64,000 bases of DNA from Bog-756 sp963778165 (GTDB taxonomy: Bacteria; Actinomycetota; Acidimicrobiia; Acidimicrobiales; RAAP-2). The stretch lies in assembly GCA_963778165.1 (NCBI GenBank), contig CAVZTE010000004.1, positions 62,001 to 126,000 on the forward strand, written 5' to 3'. The position numbers and the translations under genes were made by a program. The notes beneath the pieces were generated by a model, which did no database searches, had not been told where the DNA came from, and worked only from the letters and a program-made list of their open reading frames with translations. Below, in pieces: positions 1 to 8,423 of the stretch; positions within the stretch are counted from its first letter, which is position 1, and each line of letters begins with the position of its first letter.

Positions 1-687
1 GATGATCTCGTCCTGCTCGCGCTGGATGGTGGAGACGATGTCGGTCATCCGGCCGGACCGGGCCCGGTCCAGGGCGGCCAGCAGGGCGGCCGGTCCCCCG
101 ATGGGCAGGTCGCTCTGGATGAGCTCGCCGGCCCCGTCGCCGTCGAAGGCGCGGTCCGGGCGCTCCTCGTCGAGCGGGGCGTCGAGCGATCCCGGGGCGC
201 CGAAGCGCTCGTCCTCGATCCCCACCACCCGGCGCCCCTCCAGGGCCAGATGGCGGCGGAGCACCAGCCCCTGGGGATCGCGGCCGGTGGCCCGGTAGAA
301 GGGCTCGGCGATCGGGGCCCGCCAGTCGACCACCAGGGGATCGTGATCGGCACTGTGGATAGCCAACCGCCCGATATGGAAGGTCTCCACCGACGGGTCG
401 GCTCCTGGCCCGGCACCCGCTCCGGGGCCCGAGCCGTTGCCGTTGGCTCCCTCGTCGATCCGGTCGATGCGGCCGAAGGTCAGCGCCTGGTCCCCGATGT
501 CGAGCTGTTCCAGGCGGGCCAGGCTGGTCCGGACGATCACATCCCGCTCGGTACGCGACTGGAAGGTCCCGCCCCGGCCCAGGTCGAGCACGCCCTCCAA
601 CATGGAGTTGGCGTCACTCCGCATGGCGTCCAGGCGGGCGTAGGCCATGTCGACAAACGCCTGCTCACCCTGAAGCTCGGACTCCAC
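1..687 (-). CDS. HelD-type UvrD/Rep-like helicase, N-terminal part (runs off the window)
   Basis: Only the first ~229 residues are present; the gene continues beyond base 1. Conceptual translation of the minus strand gives EQAFVDMAYARLDAMR near the start, then VVDWRAPIAEPFYRAT and finally TDIVSTIQREQDEI at the window edge. These are typical of the HelD/helicase IV-like group of superfamily 1, which in Gram-positive bacteria binds RNA polymerase and frees stalled complexes using ATP. The Walker A motif would follow just outside the window. I chose GTG 687 because a GGAGG lies 4-5 bases upstream; ATG 711 and ATG 723 in the same frame are alternatives. An acidic/Gly-rich insert (GANGNGSGPGAGAG) sits around the middle. 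Family recognised by sequence memory, not by search. Confidence 0.8.
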   Translation of the reverse strand, partial: MESELQGEQAFVDMAYARLDAMRSDANSMLEGVLDLGRGGTFQSRTERDVIVRTSLARLEQLDIGDQALTFGRIDRIDEGANGNGSGPGAGAGPGADPSVETFHIGRLAIHSADHDPLVVDWRAPIAEPFYRATGRDPQGLVLRRHLALEGRRVVGIEDERFGAPGSLDAPLDEERPDRAFDGDGAGELIQSDLPIGGPAALLAALDRARSGRMTDIVSTIQREQDEII

Positions 688-753
688 GCCACCTCCGTTG
701 TGCCTGTCCATCTGCCTGCCCATCTGCCTGCCCCCGGCCCAGGGGAACCCTCG

Positions 754-759
754 ATTGTA
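754..759 (-). promoter_or_regulatory. Candidate -10 box for the helD-like gene
   Basis: Minus-strand TACAAT matches the actinobacterial TANNNT -10 consensus. It would give a leader of roughly 30-60 nt to any of the candidate starts (723, 711, 687). No convincing -35 was seen. The rest of the 688-955 gap between the divergent helD-like gene and hemE shows nothing else clear. Confidence 0.35.
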
Positions 760-955
760 TGCCCCCGCCCGTCGCACCGTTACGGGCCGACCCGGCGGGC
801 GGCCCGGCGTGGAGGGCCGGGCCCCCTCTTCTAGACTCGCCCCCATGGCCGCCACCCACCTACCCGCACCGGCGAGAAGCGGTGGGGGGTCCGGCGGGAT
901 GTCCTGCTGTCGGGGTGCCGTCCGGACAGAACCCGTAGCGGCCACCCGCTGAGGC

Positions 956-2089
956 ATGAGGGGTCCTCGACCGGTGGGCACGAGTACGCAGCGGTTCGAC
1001 GATGCCCCGTTCATGCGGGCGTGCCGGCGACTGCCGGTCGACCACGTCCCGGTGTGGTTCATGCGCCAGGCCGGTCGGGCGCTGCCCGAGTACCGGGCGG
1101 CCCGGGGCCCGGGGAGCATCCTCGACGCCATCTCCCGGCCCGATCTGGTGGCGGAGCTCACCCGGCAGCCGGTGGACCGCTACGGCACCGACGCCGCCAT
1201 CTTCTTCTCGGACATCGTGGTCCCGGTGGCCGCCATCGGCTTCGGGGTCGACGTGGCCCCGGGCACCGGCCCGGTGGTGGCCGAGCCCTTCCGCAGCAAG
1301 GACGACCTCCAGCGGCTCCGAACGCTCGAGCCGGAGATCGACACCCCGTACGTCATCGAGGCCGTGGGCATCCTGGCCGAGGAATTAGAGGTGCCCCTCA
1401 TCGGCTTCGCCGGCGCCCCGTTCACCGTGGCCAGCTACCTGGTCGAAGGGGGGCCGTCCAAGAACTTCTCCAAGATCAAGGCCCTGATGCACAGCGAGCC
1501 GCTGCTCTGGCACGAGCTGGTGGAACGACTGTGCGACCTGGCCCTGGCGTCGTTGCGCTCCCAGCTGGACGCCGGAGCCTCGGCGGTGCAGGTCTTCGAC
1601 AGCTGGGCCGGCATCCTCACTCCGGCCCACTACCGGGAGCTGGTGCTGCCGGCCACGGCCCGGCTCTTCGCCGAGCTGGCCGAGTCCCACCCGGGGGTGC
1701 CCACCATCCTCTTCGGCGTGGGCACCGGCGAGCTGCTGGGCGATATGGCCACAGCCGGGAGCACCGTGGTGGGCATCGACTGGCGGGTGCCCCTCGACGA
1801 GGCCCGGCGGCGAGTGGGGCCCGAGGTGGCGGTCCAGGGCAACCTCGACCCGGCCATGTGCCTGACCACCTGGGAGGTGGCGGAGGCCGAGACCCGCGAG
1901 GTCCTGGCCCGGGCCGGCCGGGCCCCAGGCCATATCTTCAACCTGGGCCACGGTGTCCTGCCCGAGACCGACCCCGCCATCCTCGAGCAGGTGGCCGAGC
2001 TGGTCCACGCCGAAGGGCAGGCCGGCGTGGTCGGTGACGACGCGGAACAGGCCGGCCTCGAGCGGTCCGCCGCGGAGGAGACCCGGTGA
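956..2089 (+). CDS. hemE: Uroporphyrinogen III decarboxylase
   Basis: Removes the four acetate carboxyls of uroporphyrinogen III to give coproporphyrinogen III in the cytoplasm. The 377-residue product carries the family signature PVWFMRQAGRALPEY at residues 32-46, the active-site Asp in FFSDI (Asp86) and the C-terminal FNLGHGVLPETDP at about 328-340. Family members are usually 340-365 residues; the last ~35 residues (acidic, Ala/Glu-rich) are an extra tail. ATG 956 is the longest start; GTG 974 (VGTSTQRFDD) is also possible, with no strong ribosome site at either. The stop overlaps the next start (GTGA), so hemE, hemH and hemY are translationally coupled. Confidence 0.95.
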   Translation: MRGPRPVGTSTQRFDDAPFMRACRRLPVDHVPVWFMRQAGRALPEYRAARGPGSILDAISRPDLVAELTRQPVDRYGTDAAIFFSDIVVPVAAIGFGVDVAPGTGPVVAEPFRSKDDLQRLRTLEPEIDTPYVIEAVGILAEELEVPLIGFAGAPFTVASYLVEGGPSKNFSKIKALMHSEPLLWHELVERLCDLALASLRSQLDAGASAVQVFDSWAGILTPAHYRELVLPATARLFAELAESHPGVPTILFGVGTGELLGDMATAGSTVVGIDWRVPLDEARRRVGPEVAVQGNLDPAMCLTTWEVAEAETREVLARAGRAPGHIFNLGHGVLPETDPAILEQVAELVHAEGQAGVVGDDAEQAGLERSAAEETR

Positions 2090-3114
2090 GCTCGGCGTCC
2101 GGCATGCCGCCGACCGGAGTGCTGGTGATGGCCCACGGGACACCACCCGATCCGGGCGACATCGAACGCTTCTACACCGTCATCAGGCGGGGCAGCCCGC
2201 CCCCTCCCGAGCTCCTGGCCGAGCTGACGGGCCGCTACGCGGCGATCGGGGGGACCTCGCCGTTGACCGAGCGCACCCGGGCCCAGGTGGATGGGCTGGC
2301 CGCCTCCCTCGATGAACATGACCGGGACGGTGACCGGGACGGAGCCGGCGGCCCGTATCTGGTGCGGTACGGGGCCAAGTTCGTGACGCCGACCATCGAG
2401 GACGGGATGGCCGAGCTGGTCGGTAGTGGGGTGAACCGGGTGGTGGCCCTGGTGCTGACCCCCCATCAGTCCTCGCGGGGCTCGGGCGAGTACCTGCGCC
2501 GGGCCCAGCTGGCGGCCGAGGAGGCTCCGACTGCGGTCGAGTTGATTCCCGTTCCGTCGTGGCACCGGGCCCCGGGCCTGGCCCAGCTGCTGGCCGACCG
2601 CCTGCAGACGGCCCTCCAGCCTCTGACGGCCGAGGGCCGGGGGCCTACCGCGGTGTTCTTCAGCGCCCACAGCGTGCCCCTACGGGCCCTGGGCGAGGGT
2701 GACCCGTACGTCGACCAGGTGACCGAGTCGGCCTCGGACATCGCCGACCTGCTGGGACTGGATGCCACTCCCGGGGTGACCTGGTCGGTGGCCTGGCAGA
2801 GCGCCGGCCGGACCCCGGACCCCTGGGTCGGTCCCGACCTCCTGACCGAGATCCGACGGGTGGCGGCCGAGGGCTTCCGTCAGGTGGTGGTGTGCCCGGT
2901 CGGTTTCGTCTCCGACCACCTCGAAGTGCTCTACGACCTCGACATCGAGGCCCTGGCGGTGGCCCGGCCGCTCGGGATGACCCTGACCCGGACGGCGTCG
3001 CTCAACGCCGATCCGAGGTTCCTCGACATCCTGGCCGGCGTGGTGCGCCGCTCGGTGGTGCAGGCCGGCCCGGGCACGGTGCCCGCGGGATCCGGTTCGG
3101 CGCCGCGGGCGTGA
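2086..3114 (+). CDS. hemH: Ferrochelatase (probably coproporphyrin ferrochelatase)
   Basis: Inserts Fe2+ into the porphyrin. In Gram-positive bacteria the substrate is coproporphyrin III (then called CpfC), and the neighbouring hemY-type oxidase fits that route. The 342-residue protein shows VFFSAHSVP at 190-198 with the metal-binding His195, and VSDHLEVLYDLD at 275-286 with the conserved Glu280. It is a soluble or peripheral enzyme. GTG 2086 overlaps the hemE stop by four bases, and its own stop overlaps hemY in the same way. A short Asp/Gly-rich insert lies at about 76-90. No 2Fe-2S cysteine cluster was noticed. Confidence 0.92.
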   Translation: MSSASGMPPTGVLVMAHGTPPDPGDIERFYTVIRRGSPPPPELLAELTGRYAAIGGTSPLTERTRAQVDGLAASLDEHDRDGDRDGAGGPYLVRYGAKFVTPTIEDGMAELVGSGVNRVVALVLTPHQSSRGSGEYLRRAQLAAEEAPTAVELIPVPSWHRAPGLAQLLADRLQTALQPLTAEGRGPTAVFFSAHSVPLRALGEGDPYVDQVTESASDIADLLGLDATPGVTWSVAWQSAGRTPDPWVGPDLLTEIRRVAAEGFRQVVVCPVGFVSDHLEVLYDLDIEALAVARPLGMTLTRTASLNADPRFLDILAGVVRRSVVQAGPGTVPAGSGSAPRA

Positions 3115-4700
3115 CCGCCCGCCGGCCCACCATCGCCGTTGTCGGGGCCGGAATCGCCGGGCTGGCCGCGGCCTGGGAGTTGGTGACGGCCCCGGAGCGG
3201 GACGCCAGCACCGCCCCGATCGTGCATGTGCTGGAGTCGGGCCGACAGACCGGAGGCAAGCTCCGCTCCGCCGAGTTCGACGGCCGGACGGTCGACCTGG
3301 CCGCCGACGCTTTCCTGGCCCGGCGACCCGAGGCCACCGAGCTGGTCGACGAGCTCGAGGTATCCGACCGGTTGGTCCCGGTGGGGGCGTCGGGCGCCTC
3401 CATCTGGTCCCGCGGCCGGCTCCGATCCATGCCCGACGGGCTGAACCTGGGTGTCCCCACCCGGTGGTGGCCCCTGTTCCGGTCGGGGATCCTCTCCCCG
3501 GCGGAGTCGCTGCGAGTGGCCCGGGACCTGGTCCAGCCACACCGGGGTCCGGGTGGGGCCATCGGCGACCGGTCGGTCGGGGAGATCGTGGGAGAGCGGC
3601 TGGGGCGCCCGGTGGTCGACCGCCTGGTCGACCCCCTGATCGGCGGGATCAACGCCGGCGGTGTCGACGACCTCAGCGCCGCCGCAGTGATGCCGGTCCT
3701 GATCGCGGTGTCACACCAGTCAGGCAGTCTCATGCACCGACTCGGTCGGGTCCGGCCCTCCGGTTCGGCCCCGGCCACCGCGGCCACCCCCTCCGCCGGT
3801 CCTGCCCCGGTGTTCTGGTCCCTCACCGACAGCACCGCCAGCCTGGCCACCCTGCTCACCGAAGCCCTGTTGGCCCGGGGGGTCACCATCCGCACCGACC
3901 GGCGGGTCGATGCCATCGAGCGCCGCCGCCCGAGCGGAGCCGGCCACCCCCGCTGGCATCTTTCCCTGTACGACTCGGGAGCCCAGGACCACGGGGCCCA
4001 CCGCGGCTCCGGGCGCAACGGCCGTGGAGCCGACCGCACGCCGGCCCTGGAGGTCGACGGCGTGGTGTTGGCCGTGCCTGCCACCGAGGCTGCCGTCCTG
4101 TTGGCGCCCCACGCTCCGGTGGCCGCCGGCATCCTCAGCACCATCGAGTACGCCTCGGTGGCGGTGGTGACCCTCTCCCTTCCCGCCGGGGCCGTCGGGG
4201 CCGAGCTGACCGGCACCGGCTTTCTGGTTCCACGCTCCTCGAGCATCGACGACCGACCGTCCCTGATGACCGGCTGCACCTACTTGGGACGCAAGTGGCC
4301 GCACCTGGCCCGTCCAGGCGAGGAGCTGATCCGGGTGTCGGTGGGCCGGTTCGGGGACCAGCGCCACCAGGACCTCGATGACGACGAGCTCCGGGCCTCG
4401 GTGGCCGGCGAGCTCTCCCGGATCATCGGCGTGTCGGGCAGCCCGACCGACTCGTTGGTCACCCGTTGGGACCAGGCCTTCCCCCAGTACCGGGTGGGCC
4501 ACCTGATCCGGGTGGCCCAGGTCGAACAAGAGGTGGCCACCCTGGAGGGCATGGCCGTGGCCGGTGCCGCCTTGCGGGGCGTGGGCATACCCGCCTGCAT
4601 CGGCAGCGGGAGGGGCGCGGCCCGGGCCGTGCTGGACTCGATCAGTGGAGGATCCGGTCTGCACGGTGACCGCCCCGACGTCACCGGGGCGCCGCGGTGA
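3111..4700 (+). CDS. hemY: Coproporphyrinogen/protoporphyrinogen oxidase, HemY/CgoX type (FAD)
   Basis: Oxygen-dependent, FAD-containing oxidase of the late heme pathway; in actinobacteria it usually oxidises coproporphyrinogen III to coproporphyrin III ahead of HemH. The 529-residue product begins with the dinucleotide-binding motif VVGAGIAGLAAAWEL (10-24) and ends with GVGIPACIGSGRGAARAVLD, the typical C-terminal FAD-contact region. A long open frame extends upstream to 2892 but lies inside hemH; GTG 3111, overlapping the hemH stop as GTGA, is the natural start. A hydrophilic Gly/His/Arg-rich stretch in the middle (about 280-310) makes it longer than most. HemQ/ChdC, the last enzyme of the coproporphyrin route, is not in the window. 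Confidence 0.92.
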   Translation: MTARRPTIAVVGAGIAGLAAAWELVTAPERDASTAPIVHVLESGRQTGGKLRSAEFDGRTVDLAADAFLARRPEATELVDELEVSDRLVPVGASGASIWSRGRLRSMPDGLNLGVPTRWWPLFRSGILSPAESLRVARDLVQPHRGPGGAIGDRSVGEIVGERLGRPVVDRLVDPLIGGINAGGVDDLSAAAVMPVLIAVSHQSGSLMHRLGRVRPSGSAPATAATPSAGPAPVFWSLTDSTASLATLLTEALLARGVTIRTDRRVDAIERRRPSGAGHPRWHLSLYDSGAQDHGAHRGSGRNGRGADRTPALEVDGVVLAVPATEAAVLLAPHAPVAAGILSTIEYASVAVVTLSLPAGAVGAELTGTGFLVPRSSSIDDRPSLMTGCTYLGRKWPHLARPGEELIRVSVGRFGDQRHQDLDDDELRASVAGELSRIIGVSGSPTDSLVTRWDQAFPQYRVGHLIRVAQVEQEVATLEGMAVAGAALRGVGIPACIGSGRGAARAVLDSISGGSGLHGDRPDVTGAPR

Positions 4701-4710
4701 CCGGCGGTCG

Positions 4711-6465
4711 ATGACGCCGGAGACCCCGCTGCCGACATCGCCACCGCGGCCGGCGACGCCCCTGGTCGAGCCGGAGGTCACCCCGCGATGGCGGCCGTCG
4801 AGGGTCCGGATGACCCAACAGAAGGACGCCACCGTCGTTCCCCGCCGGGGCATGGTGGCCCTCCCCGCCCTGCTGTCCGGGATCGGCCTGGCGCTCTCGC
4901 TCCCCCCGTGGGGCTGGTGGATCCTGGCCTTCCCGTCGGCGGGGCTCCTGTGGTGGCGCCTCGGAGGCCTGCGGCCCCGCACCCGACTGTGGGCCGGCTG
5001 GCTGGCCGGCCTGGGCCTGTACATCCCCGGGCTCATGTGGGCCCGCTCGTTCACCTTGCCCGGGGCCGCGGTGCTCATCGCCGTCGAAGCGGCCTTCACT
5101 GCGGTGGCCTGCCTGGCGGTGCCGGCCCGTCCCCTGCTGGCCCGGGCCCTGGCCTTTCCGGCCGCTCTGGTCCTGGCCGAGGCGGCCAGGATGATCTGGC
5201 CCTTCGGCGGGCTGCCGATCGGCGGGGTGTTCCTGGGGCAGGCCGACGGCCCCGTTCTCGGGGTGGCCCGCCTGGGCGGACCGTTGGCACTCACCGCCGC
5301 GGTGTACGTGGGTGGGGTGGGGGCGGGGGCGCTCGGTGAGGCCGTGGTGCGCGCCGTCCGGGACGGAGCCCGGGCCCGGGCCTTCAACCGGGGGCCGGAG
5401 GGGTCGGAGCCAACAACGCCGGTAGCCGCCGGAGCAACCGGAGCCGCCGGGGGCGGCCGCGTCACGTTCCGCCGGTTGGTGTCGGATGCCGCCGCCGGCC
5501 TGGGGCCGCGGCTGGCCATCGGAGTGATCATGGTGGCCCTGGTGGTGGGGGGGTCGGTGGTGGCCGATCACGCCCCCGATGGCGGTCCGGCGGTGGGAAC
5601 GGTGTCGACCGCCGCGGTGCAGGGCGGCGGGCCCCGTGGATTCCACCAGTCCCAGGTGGACCCGAGCATGGTGCTGGCCGCCCAGATGTCGGCCACCGCA
5701 CTGCTGGAACAACAGGACCACGGTCGGTCGCCCCAGCTGGTGCTGTGGCCCGAGGACGTGGTGGCCCTGGACACCCTGCTGACCGACTCACCGGAGGAGT
5801 CGGTTCTGTCGGGGCTGGCCCGGACCCTGGGCTCCACCCTGGTGGTGGGGGTCACCGAGGACGTCTCGCCGACGGCCTTCCGCAACGAGGTGGTGGCCTT
5901 CGGGCCCAACGGTGCCCTGGTGTCGCGCTACGAGAAGGTGCACCGGGTTCCCTTCGGGGAGTACGTCCCCTACCGGAGCTTCTTCGCCCACCTCGGCAAC
6001 CTCTCGGCCGTCCCCCGCGACGCCATCCCCGGTACCGGGACCGGCCTGCTCCCCACACCGGCCGCGCCTCTGGGCGCCATGATCTCCTATGAGGTCTTCT
6101 ACGCCGACCGCGGGCGCTCGGCGGTGCGGGCCGGGGCCCAGCTGCTCATCGTGCCCACCAATACGTCGTCCTACTCCACCGGCCAGGTCCCGACCCAGGA
6201 GATTGCGGCGTCCGAGATCCAGGCCGTGCAGCAGGGCCGGGATCTGTTGCAGGCCGCACCCACCGGGTACAGCGCGGCCATCACCAACCGGGGCGTCCTG
6301 TTGGACCGATCAGTGCTCGGCGCCCGCCAGGTGGTGATGGCCACCCTGTCCCGACGGGTCGGGTGGACCCTCTATGTCCGGTACGGGGACCTGCCGACCG
6401 AGGTGCTGGCGGCCCTGGTCCTGCTGGTCGGATGGCTGGTGGCCGGACGGCGGAAGTCGGTCTGA
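4711..6465 (+). CDS. lnt: Apolipoprotein N-acyltransferase-like membrane protein
   Basis: Lnt adds the third acyl chain to the N-terminal Cys of lipoproteins at the outer face of the membrane. The 584-residue product has hydrophobic segments over about 50-260, another near 265-280, then a nitrilase-fold domain and a C-terminal helix (about 563-580). Within the nitrilase domain Glu348 (LVLWPEDVV) and Lys409 (YEKVHRVPFGEYVP) match the catalytic Glu and Lys. The nucleophile position in MISYEVFYAD is Ser459 (codon TCC), where classical Lnt has Cys. ATG 4711, ten bases after the hemY stop, is the likely start; ATG 4810 is also possible. Either a Ser variant or a relative with another acyl or amide activity. 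Confidence 0.8.
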   Translation: MTPETPLPTSPPRPATPLVEPEVTPRWRPSRVRMTQQKDATVVPRRGMVALPALLSGIGLALSLPPWGWWILAFPSAGLLWWRLGGLRPRTRLWAGWLAGLGLYIPGLMWARSFTLPGAAVLIAVEAAFTAVACLAVPARPLLARALAFPAALVLAEAARMIWPFGGLPIGGVFLGQADGPVLGVARLGGPLALTAAVYVGGVGAGALGEAVVRAVRDGARARAFNRGPEGSEPTTPVAAGATGAAGGGRVTFRRLVSDAAAGLGPRLAIGVIMVALVVGGSVVADHAPDGGPAVGTVSTAAVQGGGPRGFHQSQVDPSMVLAAQMSATALLEQQDHGRSPQLVLWPEDVVALDTLLTDSPEESVLSGLARTLGSTLVVGVTEDVSPTAFRNEVVAFGPNGALVSRYEKVHRVPFGEYVPYRSFFAHLGNLSAVPRDAIPGTGTGLLPTPAAPLGAMISYEVFYADRGRSAVRAGAQLLIVPTNTSSYSTGQVPTQEIAASEIQAVQQGRDLLQAAPTGYSAAITNRGVLLDRSVLGARQVVMATLSRRVGWTLYVRYGDLPTEVLAALVLLVGWLVAGRRKSV

Positions 6466-6478
6466 GCGTGGAGCGTCG

Positions 6479-7672
6479 ATGACCGGGGGACAGACCGGTG
6501 CCCCGCCGCTCTACGACCCGTTCGACCCGGCCTTCCACCAGGATCCCTACCCGTCGTACCGACGGCTCCGGGACGAGGACCCCGTCCACCGCACCTCCCG
6601 CGGCTACTGGGTTCTCTCCCGGTTCGAGGACGTGTTCGGCGCCGCCATCGACTCCTCCACGTACTCCTCGGCCCAGGGACTGACCTTCGAAGAGGACGAG
6701 ATCATCAAACTGGGCCTGAAGCCCACCATGGTGATGATGGACCGCCCTCAGCACTCGACGTTCCGGCGGCTCATCAGCAAGGGCTTCGCCCCGCGCCGGG
6801 TCGCCGACCTCGAACCCACCGTCCGGGAGTTCGTACGGGCCCGGGTGGCGGAGCTGTCCGATGCCGGCGCCGCCGACTTCGTGGAAGTCGTGGCCGGGCC
6901 ACTCCCCTCCTTCGTGGTGGCCTCCTACCTGGGGGTCCCGGAGGCCGATCGCCAGCAGTTCGGCGCGTGGGGCGACGCCATCGTCGACGCCAATGCCACC
7001 GGGAGCACGATCCGGGACGCCGGAGAGGCGGTGGCCGGCCTGTACGGCTATTTCACCGAGCTCATCGGGAGGCGGCGGCGCCAACCGGGCGACGACATGC
7101 TCTCGGATCTGGTCACGGCCCGGGTCGACGGCCGGCCCTTGGAGCTGGACGAGATCCTGGGCTACTGCTTCGTGATGATCGCCGGTGGCAACGACACGGC
7201 CTCGGGCCTGTTGGCCGGATCCGCGGCCCTACTCAGTGAGCATCCCGGGCAACGGCGACTGCTCCTCGAGGACGCCGGACTGCTGAATGGCGCAGTGGAG
7301 GAACTCTTGCGCCTGACCAGCCCGGTGCAGGGCCTGTCGAGGACCACCACACGCCAGGTGGAGGTGCACGGGGTGCCCATCCCCCCTGGCTCCAAGGTCC
7401 ACCTCCTCTACGGTTCGGCCAACCGCGACGAGCGCGAGTTCGGGCCGACGGCCGGCGAGTGCGACCTGACCCGGACGTTCCGCCGCATGATGTCCTTCGG
7501 CAACGGGCCTCACCACTGCATCGGCGCTGCCGCCGCCCGCCTGCAGGGACGGGTGGTCATCGAGGAGCTGTTGCGGGCCATGCCGGACTTCGTGGTGGAC
7601 CGGGCCGCTGGACGCCTGGCCCCCGGGCCGTTCGTGCGGCGCTACCAGTCGCTTCCCTTCCGGGCCCACTGA
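6479..7672 (+). CDS. Cytochrome P450
   Basis: Soluble bacterial heme-thiolate monooxygenase of 397 residues, a typical length. It has the I-helix oxygen-activation motif AGGNDT (235-240), the K-helix ExxR in VEELLRL, and the heme loop FGNGPHHCIG with the axial ligand Cys347. The usual acid-alcohol pair (Asp239-Thr240) is intact, so it should be active. Substrate is unknown; no ferredoxin or reductase gene is adjacent. ATG 6479 follows a GGAG. It lies 13 bases after lnt on the same strand and may be cotranscribed, though no functional link is evident. Confidence 0.93.
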   Translation: MTGGQTGAPPLYDPFDPAFHQDPYPSYRRLRDEDPVHRTSRGYWVLSRFEDVFGAAIDSSTYSSAQGLTFEEDEIIKLGLKPTMVMMDRPQHSTFRRLISKGFAPRRVADLEPTVREFVRARVAELSDAGAADFVEVVAGPLPSFVVASYLGVPEADRQQFGAWGDAIVDANATGSTIRDAGEAVAGLYGYFTELIGRRRRQPGDDMLSDLVTARVDGRPLELDEILGYCFVMIAGGNDTASGLLAGSAALLSEHPGQRRLLLEDAGLLNGAVEELLRLTSPVQGLSRTTTRQVEVHGVPIPPGSKVHLLYGSANRDEREFGPTAGECDLTRTFRRMMSFGNGPHHCIGAAAARLQGRVVIEELLRAMPDFVVDRAAGRLAPGPFVRRYQSLPFRAH

Positions 7673-7676
7673 GTCC

Positions 7677-8237
7677 CTAGTCGTAGTACCCCGAGTGGAT
7701 GTAGACGCAGGGCACGCCCTCGGCGTGGAACATGGCGAAGTTGTTGGGATCGTCCTCGAAGGCCAACCGGAGGTCGAAGCCGTAGGAGCGGAGCTCGTCC
7801 ACCGTGTCCCTCTTGAACCAGGTCACCTGGGAGTAGTCGCCCCGGGACCGCATGACCAGGAGGTCCCACCGCAGTCCGTACCGCTCCAGCCAGGCCAGCG
7901 TCTGGGGCTGCACCCGGATCGGCCGTCCGGTCAGGAGGATTACCTGGAGCCGGGAGTCGAGGAGCTCGAGGACCCGGACCACCTCCCCGATGATCGGGTC
8001 GTCGCCGCAGGCGTTGAAGAAGGCATCCCAGTCACGCCGGCCCCGCTCGATGAAGTGCTGGCGGCCGACGGCGTCGGACAGCACCCCGTCGACGTCGAAG
8101 ACCACGGCTTCCCCCGGTGACTCCAGCGGTCCATGGTGCCAGGCCCAGTTGGGAGGGCTGCCTCGCGATGTCACCTGCCGGCCGGTGGTGTGGCCGGCCC
8201 CGAGGGAAGCCTGCCTGCCCACAGCGGAACAGCCCAC
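7677..8237 (-). CDS. HAD phosphatase resembling the 3'-phosphatase domain of T4 polynucleotide kinase
   Basis: A 186-residue HAD-superfamily protein. Motif I is VVFDVDGVLSDA (nucleophile Asp48, acid Asp50), motif II is ILLTGRP (Thr103), a Lys is available at 142 (WFKRD), and the acidic motif is AFEDDPNN (161-163). The order DWDAFF, ILLTGRP, LVMRSRGD and the final HSGYYD resemble the phosphatase half of T4 Pnk; there is no kinase P-loop. It may remove phosphates from nucleic acid ends or nucleotides. The first ~40 residues before the HAD core look poorly conserved, and the start (GTG 8237) is uncertain. Convergent with the P450 gene, four bases apart. Confidence 0.7.
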   Translation of the reverse strand: MGCSAVGRQASLGAGHTTGRQVTSRGSPPNWAWHHGPLESPGEAVVFDVDGVLSDAVGRQHFIERGRRDWDAFFNACGDDPIIGEVVRVLELLDSRLQVILLTGRPIRVQPQTLAWLERYGLRWDLLVMRSRGDYSQVTWFKRDTVDELRSYGFDLRLAFEDDPNNFAMFHAEGVPCVYIHSGYYD

Positions 8238-8408
8238 CGGCCCGTGCGGCGATCTTCCCTAAAGATGGCCCCCACCGGGGACGATGCCTCTGTGGACAGC
8301 CGCCACACGCTGTTGTCGGGCATCGCCCCTCTCCTCCAGTGCTGATCCGGATCTGACGGGGAAGGTGCCCCCGCCCCGGTCCGCCCAAGCCTAACGCCGG
8401 CGGGCCTC

Positions 8409-8414
8409 TACGAT
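8409..8414 (+). promoter_or_regulatory. -10 box TACGAT giving a probable leaderless mRNA
   Basis: TACGAT ends nine bases before the GTG at 8424, so transcription would begin at or next to the start codon. No ribosome site precedes that GTG. The same arrangement recurs before several other genes here. Confidence 0.5.
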
Positions 8415-8423
8415 GGAAGGGCC

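Noticed and set aside
3720..5531. Minus-strand 603-residue open frame across hemY and lnt
   Set aside because: High-GC antisense frame of Pro/Arg/Gly-rich composition; both plus-strand genes carry clear family motifs over the same bases.
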